Shown: positions 56,801 to 63,891, numbered from the stretch's first letter. The stretch: DNA of 64,000 bases from Roseburia sp. AM59-24XD (GCF_003478445.1 NZ_QUET01000001.1:128030-192029); one strand, 5' to 3'. Numbers and translations: made by a program. Notes: generated from the sequence alone by a model not told the origin.

Positions 56801-57109
56801 GTGAAGATGGGTAAGAATGTAACCACCATTGGTGCAAACGCTTTCAGAGGCTGTACATCGCTTACATCCATAACACTTTCGGATAAAACCACAAAGATTG
56901 GAACGAATGCATTTTATGGTTGCAAGAAGTTAAAGACAATAACGATTCGTTCTAAGAAACTGACTTCCAAGACGGTATCAAAGAATGCCTTTAAGGGACT
57001 AACCAAGATAACAACCATCAAGGTACCAAGGAAGAAACTTACCGCATATAAGAAGTTGTTAAAGAAAAAAGGACTTTCATCCAAAGTAAAAGTAAAGGGA
57101 TACAAATGA
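50822..57109 (+). CDS. Giant secreted surface adhesin: GLUG repeats, Ig-like domains and BspA-type leucine-rich repeats
   Basis: A 2,095-residue exported protein. Order: signal peptide (IAVLLLTAALIGSSVDLSAL), GLUG-type repeats (VGGVCGTGSSVTITDSYNTG, about residues 200-275), many bacterial Ig-like and MBG-type beta domains with repeating phrases such as TVTVTAENCSGELTDST and YTLNGTDGTWVVGGTE, a Cys/His-rich stalk (CKEEGYTGDTYCVECGELVE), a TPSTPAPG repeat linker and C-terminal LRR_5 units (ITIGKNIVSIGKNAFYGCKK). No LPxTG or transmembrane end is seen, so the wall link is unclear. ATG 50822 follows GGAGGAATGG. Host or mucin adhesion is inferred. Confidence 0.88.
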   Translation: MKKWKERGKRIAVLLLTAALIGSSVDLSALTVNAAEDAAALKVNVELGGAQLLEATTITPTKPENGNGTAENPYQITSAAELYWFAGLVNGTLTDVTKNSSACAKLMNDITVNNNLLDRITYKTDDDGNLTNEVANGGNFISWTPIGAANNGYQGTFDGNGKTISGLFFNDSQKSHVGLFDNIYMATIRNVGVVDSYFFGEHYVGGVCAFGVDGTITGSYNTGVVSGEGCVGGVCGTGSSVTITDSYNTGSVSGNDDVGGVFGYGENCTINNCYYLKAEGTDLGGINGADVEGQAEGKTAAQFASGEVAYLLQDGQKVGEDGTIPQVWGQNIDNDGEKQSFPVFSNAKVYKPSESSPCKVGYTNNAEGLKEHDFGDDKTGESCSYCNIKNINYSGISISGVDTPYYYTGNEIKPDITIKKGETSLTLGEDYNITYGNNTDVAGSNAENAPYVKITGKGNYTGEITKNFTIAYITAPDNYITGTKGANDWYTSDVTIGVADWQVSTDGSSWNDSISVTEEGTHSYTLYFKDSNGYITDSINKEIKIDKAAPTGTIQVKESTWDKFLEKISFGFYTNTKEKITITSEDTGSGIASTEYLVSDKAYTQISDMQNLSGWKDYDNSNKPKIKTNRTNYVYARITDNVGNVTYLSSDGILHDDEKPYIFDITPVMKDRSGSVTFDIFEDGSGLEKVYFLYSTDINEVTSATTENLKASDYHNATGTFTLSDLKPNTEYYCAVLAVDKAGNESYLLNSTFKTLKEAITGTVSISGEAVYGKTLTASYEGLATDAGEVTVSWYRGEDTTAIATGDTYTLTADDVGKVITVKVTAENCSGELTDSTAEVAKAEHPNPPTNGNVDDENNTFTFNGTSGVTYEYSTDGGASWTDITVDSGTGVGTVTVGNVIVNTGDLQVRAKETDGYKASDVISNTSAYTATLEGSVSLSGTAKYGETLTATVTGAQQGAVLTYTFCADDTVLQQGSSNTYKIVSAEAIGKQITVKVSAEGYIGTVNDTSDTVAKADGVLTLKQTEFTPTFGDEAFKLGCSRTGDGTISYKVSDEKVIKVSDTGEVTIVGAGSATVTVSLSETECYTGAAEQTIMVTVNQASAPTLASENISYVNTKGSGGAVTIDIADKLPENRGDTTYTVTDTTDSSVILQNVAVDTAGKLTYTVISGKKVGDKANITVTAQMANYKSATFTVNISITDKIVVALKNGSSVTINGSNALTYGDKLSKLNLGKAVFVEKGTNTVVPGTLEFAAPDDVPTVGTTTAGWKFTPDDADIYVGLTGTVEISVSRATPNVTIPTVSKTNIVYDPAKTLKDYTLNGTDGTWVVGGTETSVAGTWSWKTDTTVPTVNNSGYVAVFTPDDTNNYNTVTGTITVKVTKATPVIAKNPTATALTYGQKLSDSTLTGGKVTYKTADGTEVAGTFAWKNSSIKPTVADSGKIEYDVTFTPSDTDNYNAVDMKISLTVNKATKAPNMPETAMAPAHSTKKVGDIILSEGWSWQEADKDTALADGVAVTATAVYTGADKGNYETESVSITITRSKCDHTHTEIRNQREATCKEEGYTGDTYCVECGELVESGTVIPLAKHQGGKATCIHQAVCTVCGTSYGDLDSSNHTYENGVCKDCSNIWKTTIDDITYQTVTKEENGKPAGQTVTVTVDGQNVEMLAVAVTAVDVNALSQNNSDIFANGTLTIPAKVIDDDAKQTCVVTRINSDVFVQDTEAPVISEVVIPDTVTEVGTGAFTGVATVTFEGATAPAGVKDAISEGTVVQIPDGAKDSYETALEGKGVIKELHTHQYADTWTYDAEYHWHASTCGHDAQDGVLTKEKHTFGEWKEVVAATTTEAGKKERSCVCGYKETADIPKLDVQTPETPSTPAPGTPSTPAPGTPSTPVPETPAVKTPKKGDKVSDDKKTGSYIITSSEKKEVAYVAPANKNAKTITIPATIKVKGVTYKVTKIADNCFRNNKKITKITIGKNIVSIGKNAFYGCKKLKTVKMGKNVTTIGANAFRGCTSLTSITLSDKTTKIGTNAFYGCKKLKTITIRSKKLTSKTVSKNAFKGLTKITTIKVPRKKLTAYKKLLKKKGLSSKVKVKGYK

Positions 57110-57114
57110 TTCGT

Positions 57115-57146
57115 GAGAGGGACTGTATTTTACAGTCTCTCTTTTA
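57115..57146 (+). terminator. Terminator of the adhesin gene
   Basis: GAGAGGGACTGT pairs with ACAGTCTCTC (one bulged G) around ATTTT, followed by TTTTATT. Confidence 0.8.
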
Positions 57147-57233
57147 TTCTGCGTGAGAAAAAAGAATGTCCACCTCATACTATGTGAGATGGAGTAAAAT
57201 AACGGAGGCTGTCCTCCGTTATTCGTATGTCTG

Positions 57234-57437
57234 TTATTCCTCTGTCAGGATAAAAAGTTCTTCTACCGGCACCTTGAAATACTTTGCCATTCGGAGTGCT
57301 GTTTCCAGAGAGGGGTAATACTCGCCCCGTTCTATATTGCTGATGCTGCGAGGACAGATTCCGGTGGCAAGTGCCACATCTTTCTGGTAGCAGTGTTTTT
57401 CCTTGCGGACATTTTTCAGATTGTTGGATATTGGCAT
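57234..57437 (-). CDS. Small XRE-family HTH protein, module copy 2
   Basis: A 67-residue protein: MPISNNLKNVRKEKHCYQKD, GICPRSISNIERGEYYPSLE, then FKVPVEELFILTEE. It is clearly related to the protein at 45709 (NI-x-x-RKEKH; NIE; LRMAKY). ATG 57437 follows GAGGTG. It again sits downstream of an S24 repressor gene. Confidence 0.8.
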   Translation of the reverse strand: MPISNNLKNVRKEKHCYQKDVALATGICPRSISNIERGEYYPSLETALRMAKYFKVPVEELFILTEE

Positions 57438-57538
57438 GGTTATCACCTCTTTTCATGATTCTGTGACATTGTCTGTGGGGAGTGTCAGTTTCTTACATCA
57501 AAAATTATACTTTGTATGCAGTACCATAATCTGGACTC

Positions 57539-58237
57539 TTACCCAACCACACGACCAAAAGTATAAAAACTGGAAGTTTCGGAAATGACAATGGGTGCAT
57601 ACTTGGTATTCAGGGATATAAGGCTGGTGCTGTCTGCAGATTCCTGTAGTTTTTTGCAGTAGGCATTGCCGTCAAGGAAAAAGATACCGATATCTCCGTT
57701 ATTCAGTTGTTTGGTCTGTTCTACCCATACAATCTGTCCGTTTATAAATCTTGGTTCCATGCTGTCACCACTGATGCGGATGCCGAAGTCGGCAGTTTCC
57801 GGAACTTCTGCTCCCACGGTGATTTCTTCATAATCGTAACCATCCAGAAATTCTCCGGGACCTGCCGATGCCGGAATATCAAATAAGCGAATGGTACGGG
57901 CAAAGGGAATGACCTCAGCTGTTGGTTTCTGATATCTTCCGGATTGTACCAGCAAATCTATGTATTCCAATACTTTTTCCTGACCTTCTTCATTCAATTG
58001 GGAGATTTTGTTCTCAGGATTCGTGCCGATAAAGGTGGAATAGATGTCTGTAATTCCCAGTATCTCGCAGACAGCCAGAAACTGACCGGCACTCGGCATA
58101 TTGACATCCTGTTCCCATGAACTGATAGCAGACTGTTTTATAGGATAATTATGTTTTTCTAATGCATGAGAAAGCTGACTCTGACTGAGTTTTCTCTTTT
58201 TTCTTTGTTCTTTTATGATATTTCCAGTTTGTTGAAT
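57539..58237 (-). pseudogene. XRE-S24 repressor, module copy 2, start codon lost
   Basis: The S24 domain is intact (ISGDSMEPRFINGQIVWVEQ; YCKKLQE; PASAGPGEF). The HTH half (LSQSQLSHALEKHNYPIKQS) lies in the same frame upstream of the first ATG at 58099. Aligned with copy 1 (MNSIGKIL), the first codon should be at 58235-58237, but it reads ATT in IQQTGNII and no ATG, GTG or TTG lies before the next stop. The upstream bases are the repeated junction motif. ATT initiation or an HTH-less product from 58099 are the options. Confidence 0.7.
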
Positions 58238-58260
58238 TAAGAAAATCGGAATTGACCGAA
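58234..58260. repeat. Short repeated junction motif, copy 3, at a broken repressor start
   Basis: GAATTAAGAAAATCGGAATT then GACCGAA. It shares 17 bases with 49457-49473 and its first half with 41021-41040 (one change). It begins exactly where the S24 repressor gene loses its start codon. Confidence 0.6.
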
Positions 58261-58310
58261 TAAGTTAATCGTGCCATATGGCTTGATTATAAATACAAAG
58301 ATAAAAACGC

Positions 58311-58397
58311 AATGTACATTAAAAATGTACTAGAGCTGGTAGGTAGCCCAGCCGTCCTATGCAAATAGGGTAAGTAACCTGCCCCTCCGGGTTGTCC
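58311..58397 (+). ncRNA. yjdF-motif riboswitch
   Basis: A structured leader ends 34 bases before yjdF. It opens with GTACATT/AATGTAC, then TAGAGCTGGTAGGTAGCCCAGC, CCTATGCAAATAGGG, GTAACCTGCCCCTCCGGGTT and GTCC. This matches my recollection of the yjdF motif, a riboswitch class for azaaromatic compounds found before yjdF genes. The exact ends are estimates. The AGGAGGG ribosome site lies 26 bases later, so control of translation is likely. Confidence 0.8.
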
Positions 58398-58431
58398 ATT
58401 CTTTGTTCAATTCATTTTAGGAGGGATTCTT

Positions 58432-58848
58432 ATGGACAAAGCAAGTGGAAAACTGACGGTATATTTTGAAGAACCATTTTGGGTAGGTGTATTTGAACGT
58501 ATTGAAGATGGTAAACTATTTGTGGCGAAGGTAACATTTGGTGCAGAACCAAAGGATTACGAAGTGCAGGAATATATTCAAAAATACTATTTTAGTTTGA
58601 AATTCAGTCCGGCTGTTGAAACTGTTGTAAAGGATATAAAAAGAAATCCAAAGCGTATGCAACGAGTAGCAAAAAAGCAGACGATGGAAACAGGCATCGG
58701 CACAAAATCGCAGCAGGCATTAAAATTACAACAGGAACAGAACAATCAGGAGCGTAAAGAGAGAAGCCGCAAGAAAAAAGAGGCTGAAGAACAGCGAATA
58801 TTTGAGTTGAAACAGCAAAAGAAAAGAGAAAAGCATAAGGGACATTAA
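58432..58848 (+). CDS. yjdF: YjdF-family protein
   Basis: A 138-residue protein: LTVYFEEPFWVGVFERIEDG, KVTFGAEPKDYEVQEYI, then a very basic coiled tail (KERSRKKKEAEEQRIFELKQ). The family is of unknown function and is usually under the yjdF riboswitch, as here. It may handle toxic heteroaromatic compounds sensed by the RNA (inference from the riboswitch literature). ATG 58432 follows GGAGGG. Confidence 0.9.
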   Translation: MDKASGKLTVYFEEPFWVGVFERIEDGKLFVAKVTFGAEPKDYEVQEYIQKYYFSLKFSPAVETVVKDIKRNPKRMQRVAKKQTMETGIGTKSQQALKLQQEQNNQERKERSRKKKEAEEQRIFELKQQKKREKHKGH

Positions 58849-58944
58849 AGTCTCTTGGGCTTTTGCACAATTCGATATTTAACGGAGGAATCATTATGTG
58901 TGGAATGACAACTGATTTATAAATAAAAATAAATCGGAGGTTAT

Positions 58945-59418
58945 ATGAATTATTTAATAAGAGAATTAAAACGAGATGAAAATAAGATATTAGATACTTT
59001 TTTATACGAGGCAATTTTTATTCCTGAAGGTATTCCAGCACCGTCCAAAGATATCATTAACAAACCAGATTTGCAGGTATATGTAAAGGACTTTGGTGAG
59101 AACAAGGGAGACTTATGTTTGGTTGCTCAAGTTGCGGATGAGATTGTTGGTGCTGTATGGGTTCGGATTATGAATGATTACGGTCATATAGATAATGAAA
59201 CACCGTCTTTTGCAATTTCACTTCTTAAAGAGTATAGAAACTATGGTATCGGAACAGAATTAATGAAACAGATGCTAATGAAATTAAAACTAGAAGGATA
59301 TAAACAAGCATCATTAGCTGTTCAAAAGATGAATTATGCTGTCCGTATGTATAGGAAGGTAGGATTTGAAATCGTTGATGAAAATGATGAAGAATATATT
59401 ATGATTTGTAATTTATAG
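58945..59418 (+). CDS. GNAT acetyltransferase, intact
   Basis: A 157-residue GNAT protein: central beta strands (DLCLVAQVADEIVGAVWVRI), motif A (LLKEYRNYGIGTELMKQML, the R/Q-x-x-G-x-G/A loop), and motif B (NYAVRMYRKVGFEIVDENDE). ATG 58945 follows GGAGG. It sits behind yjdF, possibly as cargo of the same insertion. The substrate is unknown. Confidence 0.88.
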   Translation: MNYLIRELKRDENKILDTFLYEAIFIPEGIPAPSKDIINKPDLQVYVKDFGENKGDLCLVAQVADEIVGAVWVRIMNDYGHIDNETPSFAISLLKEYRNYGIGTELMKQMLMKLKLEGYKQASLAVQKMNYAVRMYRKVGFEIVDENDEEYIMICNL

Positions 59419-59749
59419 GAACTTTCAACTTCCGGTTTGCCTGGGAGTTGTTGTAAGTAGATATAAGAGAGCTAACAATGATTATAAAGATTTATGATGA
59501 GATAAAGTCATCAGTTGTGTTACATTCTATTGGCATGTAGGCAGTTCGAGAGGGCTGCCTATTTTTTTGCGCAAATTTTTCTATCAGTACCAGTAACTTA
59601 CCTTCTGGGTTCTCTTTATTAAACACCTGCATTGATATACTTGAATTGTCCGTAAGAGACAACCACTTGCAAGTGATACAAGAAGATTTAGTCGCGTGAT
59701 ACAGGAACCATATTACATAACGGCAGATAGAATCAGGAGGAAACAGACA
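59419..59749. other. Gap of about 330 bases with a terminator
   Basis: A terminator lies at 59538-59568 (TAGGCAG pairs with CTGCCTA, then seven Ts). A minus-strand frame with FNKENPEGKLLVLIEKF looks protein-like and may be a relic, but it has no clear start or family. The promoter of the mazF/XRE operon should lie here. Confidence 0.45.
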
Positions 59750-60195
59750 ATGACGAATGATAGTAGAAGATTTGGATTTACCTATGGTTATGACGATGCT
59801 GTTACTGCAGCTATGCAGGAAAGAACATATCAATGGATGGATATTGTATTTGTGGACTTTGGTGAGATCAGCGGTGACTGTTTGCTTAGAAAGTCCAGAC
59901 CGGCAATCGTATTGAGCGGAACAGAATACAATGAGAGTTCCCCAATCTTACCGTTGCACCGATGACGAGAAGCCTGAAGGGGCTTGATAGTAAGTATCAT
60001 GTTTTTATTGACCGGGAGGATTGCAATAATGAGCTGAATACATCAGGAATGTGTATGCTGGAGCATTGTCAGGCAATCGACAGACGGCAGATCAAACATA
60101 AGATGGGACATGTTTATGATGAACGGCTGCAGCAGAAGATCTGTAATGGATTGGCATTTCATTTACAGCTTATGGACGATGTGGAAGGGGCGTGA
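59750..60195 (+). pseudogene. MazF/PemK-family gene, frameshifted
   Basis: The first frame (ATG 59750 after AGGAGG) reads WMDIVFVDFGEISGDCLLRK and PAIVLSGTEYNESSPIL; the second resumes VAPMTRSLKGLDSKYHVFID to 60195. One extra A at 59949-59951 would give SSPILTVAPMTRS. The reconstructed 148-residue protein has the MazF-like fold with an N-terminal extension. The stop overlaps the XRE gene start. Either a decayed toxin or a consensus error. Confidence 0.8.
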
Positions 60196-60530
60196 AGATC
60201 ATGTTTCAGTATGATGGATTAGTGATAGGACAGAGGATTCGCAATTTGCGTGTTGAAGCAGGCTATGAATTGGGTGAGTTCAGTGATGAACTTGGCAAGT
60301 CGGAATCCCATATCAAGCAGGTAGAATTAGGGAGCCGCAAGATTTCATTGGATCTGTTGATTTCTTTGATGGAGGTTCTCCATGTCGATGCAAACAGTAT
60401 CTTAGGGGAGAGTTCTGATCATAAGGACAATTCGATTGATGCCAAATTGCAGGAATTGCCGGAACCACAGAGAAAATATTTTACGACAATGTTTTTGACA
60501 ATGCTGGCAAATTATCCGGCGGCAGCGTAA
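60192..60530 (+). CDS. XRE-family HTH regulator in the integrase operon
   Basis: A 112-residue protein: VIGQRIRNLRVEAGYELGEF, SESHIKQVELGSRKISLDLL, then an acidic tail. The GTG start overlaps the mazF-like stop. It may act as antitoxin or element regulator. Confidence 0.8.
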   Translation: MKIMFQYDGLVIGQRIRNLRVEAGYELGEFSDELGKSESHIKQVELGSRKISLDLLISLMEVLHVDANSILGESSDHKDNSIDAKLQELPEPQRKYFTTMFLTMLANYPAAA

Positions 60531-60543
60531 GGAGGTACAAGTT

Positions 60544-60906
60544 ATGAGTAAGAAGAATAAGAAGTTGATGTGTGCTGTTTATTTATCCGTGGATGCTCCG
60601 GACAAGGAGATTCAGGAGAAAGAGGAGAAGCAGTTTCGGTATATTAAGGATTACTGCAAAGGCAATGGATTGAAGATAGTGAAGTCGTATCATCGGGCAG
60701 GGCTTTCCAGATGCGAGATGCAGAAGCATTTTGTGGAGCTGGCGAGACAGATTGAGGTCGGTGAACTGCAGGCAGTTGTCATTGCCAATTCACGCTATAT
60801 TTCCTGCGGTGTGTATGATCTGTATATGAAAGTAGGTCGGATTGCGGCAGCAGGTGGCAAGGTATATTCCGTAGATGAAGGTTTGCTGGAGTTGCCAATA
60901 CAGTAA
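60544..60906 (+). CDS. Serine-recombinase-like protein lacking the catalytic serine
   Basis: A 120-residue protein resembling the N-terminal resolvase domain: KKLMCAVYLSVDAPDKEIQE, YIKDYCKGNGLKIVKSY, then FVELARQIEVGELQAVVIAN. The usual Y-x-R-x-S is replaced by YLSVDA, so the nucleophile is absent. The conserved partner Args are also not evident. A regulatory role is more likely than recombination. AAGGAGG precedes ATG 60544. Confidence 0.65.
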   Translation: MSKKNKKLMCAVYLSVDAPDKEIQEKEEKQFRYIKDYCKGNGLKIVKSYHRAGLSRCEMQKHFVELARQIEVGELQAVVIANSRYISCGVYDLYMKVGRIAAAGGKVYSVDEGLLELPIQ

Positions 60907-60971
60907 GAGATGACAAGTAAATAGATGGATAGCTGCTCCCAGTGTGAGGGAGCAGCGGAAAGGAGAGATTT

Positions 60972-61346
60972 ATGAACATTATGAGAGGTAATGTGATCTA
61001 TGCGGATCTGGGACAGCATCCAAACGAATGTGATTCCAGACAATCCGGTGTCAGACCCTGTGTGGTTGTCAGTAATCCGAAAAGCAGAATCTTAAATGTT
61101 TGTCCATGTTCGACCAGAACAGATAAGAGGTATAATCCGGTACATGTGGAGATCTTGGCAGAGGATATCAAAGGGTATCCAATGAAGAAATCCGTGGTAA
61201 TGATCGAGCAGATCGTACCGATTGACCGCAGACTGGTAAAGAGCAAGATCGGATATATCTGTAATAAGGAAGTAATGAATGCGATTGATGCGGCAATCCG
61301 TATTCAACTGGGTATTAAGGAGGAAGCAGATGGCAGTGAAGAATAA
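60972..61346 (+). CDS. MazF/PemK-family endoribonuclease-like protein
   Basis: A 124-residue protein: MRGNVIYADLGQHPNECDSR, SGVRPCVVVSNPKSRI, CPCSTRTDKRYNPVHVEI, then KSVVMIEQIVPIDRRLVK. The Arg-Pro and the Thr in the S1-S2 region fit MazF. Such genes commonly stand just before integrase in clostridial elements. It overlaps the next gene by 17 bases. An antitoxin is not obvious, unless it is the XRE protein. Confidence 0.87.
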   Translation: MNIMRGNVIYADLGQHPNECDSRQSGVRPCVVVSNPKSRILNVCPCSTRTDKRYNPVHVEILAEDIKGYPMKKSVVMIEQIVPIDRRLVKSKIGYICNKEVMNAIDAAIRIQLGIKEEADGSEE

Positions 61347-61545
61347 TAGAGAGGGAGCAAAGCCTGCAAAGATAAAAAAGCGTTTTGTCAGATACCGTGA
61401 AGGTGCAGAACTCTATAGTATGAGTGAAAGAAAGTTCATGGATCTGGCAAAGGACGCACAGGCAACCTATAAGATCAATCAAGTGGTTTTAGTGAATTGT
61501 GATATTTTAGATGAATATCTGGAGTCATTCCGGATCACCGATTGA
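61330..61545 (+). CDS. DUF6462-type/excisionase-like HTH protein
   Basis: A 71-residue basic protein: KIKKRFVRYREGAELYSMSE, RKFMDLAKDAQATYKINQVV, then CDILDEYLESF. It has the size, position (before int) and winged-HTH pattern of excisionase-like proteins. ATG 61330 lies within the end of the mazF-like gene. Confidence 0.72.
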   Translation: MAVKNNREGAKPAKIKKRFVRYREGAELYSMSERKFMDLAKDAQATYKINQVVLVNCDILDEYLESFRITD

Positions 61546-61756
61546 CGGAAGTAATGGATATAGAATTGATAGGAAAGATTTTTCTATGCAAATGTCAGAA
61601 AATGCTTGCAAACATATGTTCGATATTGTATACTGTAGTTAGATTGAATAACAAAAGTGATTTTTTCAATCATTGGATACAAATCTGGGAGCAAGCAGGA
61701 TATTTGTATTTAAGATTCTTTCCTATTTTTATGTAGATAGGAAGGAAGTGGATGCT

Positions 61757-62989
61757 ATGGCAGGACGGAAGGATAGCAGAGGCAGAGTACTTAAACAAGG
61801 GGAATGCCAGAGAAAGGATGGTCGATATTCATACGCATATACAGATCCGTTTGGTAAGAGGCGTTATATTTATGCGAATGATCTGATGAAGCTGCGGTCA
61901 AGAGAGCAACAGCTTCAAAAGGATCAATTAGATGGATTGGATATTTATACTGCGGGAAGAGCTACAGTAAATTATGTTTTCGACAGGTATCTTTCGATGA
62001 AATCAGAACTGAGATCCTCTACATATACCAGTTATGTGTATATGTATGATCGCTATGTGAGAGATACATTCGGGAAAAAATTGGTGGCAGAAGTGAAGTA
62101 TTCAGATGTTATGTTTTTTTATGAGCGTTTGATGCAAAACTATAAATTGCAGGTTGGAACAGTGGATAAGATTCATACTCTTATTCATCCGATCTTCAAA
62201 CTGGCAGTCCGTGACAGTATTATTCGTATCAATCCGGCAGATGGCTGTATGGCAGAGATTAAAAAGAAAAGCACTACAGGTGCAAACAAAAGAAAAGCTT
62301 TAACAATACCACAGCAGAAAGCGTTTATTGATTACACGCAGCATAGTGAAGTCTATTATAGATGGGCTCCATTATTTACGGTGTTGCTGGGAACCGGATG
62401 TAGAGTTGGTGAGATTATTGGTTTGCGTTGGGAAGATGTTGACTTTGCAGAACGCACGATCAATATTAACCATAGTGTTTCGTACAGAGCCGATGCAAAA
62501 GATGATTTCAGATGTTCGTATTCTGTATCTAAGCCTAAGACGGAGGCGGGGATTCGGAATGTACCTATGTTGGATGCAGTCTATGAGGCATTGCAGGATG
62601 AAAAGCGATACCAGAAGATTGAAGGCAGTAATGAAATGACGATTGACGGAATGAGTGGATTTATCTTTCGAAATCGTTATGGAGCTGTTCATAATCCGCA
62701 GGGAATCAATAAGGCGATCAAGCGGGTATCAGATGCATACAATGCTGAGGAGATTATTAAAGCGAAGAAAGAAAAGAGAGAACCGATACTGATTCCTCAT
62801 TTTACCTGTCACCATATGCGGCATACATTTTGCACAAGATTGTGTGAGCAGGAGCCAAATGTGAAAGTGATTCAGGAGATTATGGGGCATAAGAACATTC
62901 AGACAACACTGGATATTTATGCTGATGCTACGGAAGAAGCCAAGAAGGAGTCGATGGTTCGGTTATCAGAAAAACTAGATGTATTTTAA
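61757..62989 (+). CDS. int: Tyrosine integrase of the second element
   Basis: A 410-residue Tn916-type integrase: arm-binding N-terminus (GECQRKDGRYSYAYTDPFGK), core-binding domain, and catalytic residues Arg in GTGCRVGEI, HxxR in CHHMRHTFC, His in MGHKN and Tyr in IYADA. ATG 61757 is chosen over the longer frame because it opens the family N-terminus (MAGRKDSRGRVLKQG). It is distinct from the integrase at 17891. It would catalyse integration at the adjacent metG site. Confidence 0.93.
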   Translation: MAGRKDSRGRVLKQGECQRKDGRYSYAYTDPFGKRRYIYANDLMKLRSREQQLQKDQLDGLDIYTAGRATVNYVFDRYLSMKSELRSSTYTSYVYMYDRYVRDTFGKKLVAEVKYSDVMFFYERLMQNYKLQVGTVDKIHTLIHPIFKLAVRDSIIRINPADGCMAEIKKKSTTGANKRKALTIPQQKAFIDYTQHSEVYYRWAPLFTVLLGTGCRVGEIIGLRWEDVDFAERTININHSVSYRADAKDDFRCSYSVSKPKTEAGIRNVPMLDAVYEALQDEKRYQKIEGSNEMTIDGMSGFIFRNRYGAVHNPQGINKAIKRVSDAYNAEEIIKAKKEKREPILIPHFTCHHMRHTFCTRLCEQEPNVKVIQEIMGHKNIQTTLDIYADATEEAKKESMVRLSEKLDVF

Positions 62990-63237
62990 TATGTGTGAGC
63001 TAGGTTGCAGTTTTGATGGTGTTATGCTATATTGTAATGGTAACCGAAAATGAATTTTAAGTTGTCATATTTCTATAGTATAGTTTTGACACCAGAATAT
63101 GGAAAATGACATCACTTTGACATCTTTTTTGATGTGATAGATGCAGTTGTAGGCGGTTATATGCATTATTGAAGAGTTGACAATATAATATGCAGATAAT
63201 TGACTACAGAGGAATTATTTACGCTATGCTTGTATAA
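62990..63237. other. Probable right attachment region of the second element
   Basis: No gene lies here. GACATC repeats occur: GACATCACTTTGACATC, then TTTTGATGTGA (63108-63138), similar to the repeats after the other integrase. The metG frame starts right after a TAA at 63235-63237, so the chromosomal junction is probably close to 63238. Confidence 0.5.
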
Positions 63238-63732
63238 TCAGGAAGGCTGGTTCTGGTCTTCCCGACAATGAAGAGTCTGGATTCTGATAAGAAAGCATCC
63301 AAGTCTTCCAAGGCAGTTTCTGCAGAGGCAGATAAGCCGGCAGAGAAGATTGATTTCTCTAATGTAAAGATTGAACCTTTATTTGAGGAAGAAGTAGACT
63401 TTGATACATTCAGCAAGTCAGATTTTAGAGCTGTTAAGGTAAAAGAGTGTGCAGCAGTTCCTAAGTCAAAGAAATTATTACAGTTTACTTTAGATGACGG
63501 AACAGGCACGGACCGCACTATTTTAAGCGGAATCCACGCTTATTATGAGCCAGAAGAGCTTGTTGGAAAGACACTTATTGCCATCACAAATCTTCCACCT
63601 AGAAAGATGATGGGTATTGATTCCTGTGGTATGTTGCTTTCAGCAGTAAATAACCTGAAGGATTCCGAGGAGGAAGAACTTCATCTTCTGATGGTGGATG
63701 ATCACATTCCAGCAGGAGCAAAGCTCTACTAA
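63238..63732 (+). pseudogene. metG: metG 3' part: C-terminal tRNA-binding domain of methionyl-tRNA synthetase
   Basis: From ATG 63268, 154 residues read KIDFSNVKIEPLFEEEVDF, FDTFSKSDFRAVKVKECAAV, LDDGTGTDRTILSGIHAYYE and LPPRKMMGIDSCGMLLSAV: the EMAP-II/Arc1-type domain that forms the MetG C-terminus. The catalytic part is absent. The frame is open only from 63238, just after the element, so the gene was probably cut or used as attachment site. A stand-alone tRNA-binding protein is possible but less likely. Confidence 0.7.
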
Positions 63733-63851
63733 AAACGTGATGTACCTTATTGGTGGAAATTCGTAAAATTACAAAAATACGCCAATTTTACGCCAAACGA
63801 TGTAGAGAATGAGCAGATTTGATGCTTATGGAAGTGGCGATATGATATAAT

Positions 63852-63886
63852 AACCTCACTGGTAGAAATACTGGTGAGGTTTTTTA
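63852..63886 (+). terminator. Intrinsic terminator downstream of metG
   Basis: AACCTCAC and GTGAGGTT form the stem, with ACTGG repeats in the loop, followed by TTTTTATT. Confidence 0.85.
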
Positions 63887-63891
63887 TTGAA

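Noticed and set aside
63733..63851. Possible tRNA or attachment site near metG
   Set aside because: No cloverleaf or CCA end was found by eye; only a terminator and the intron follow.
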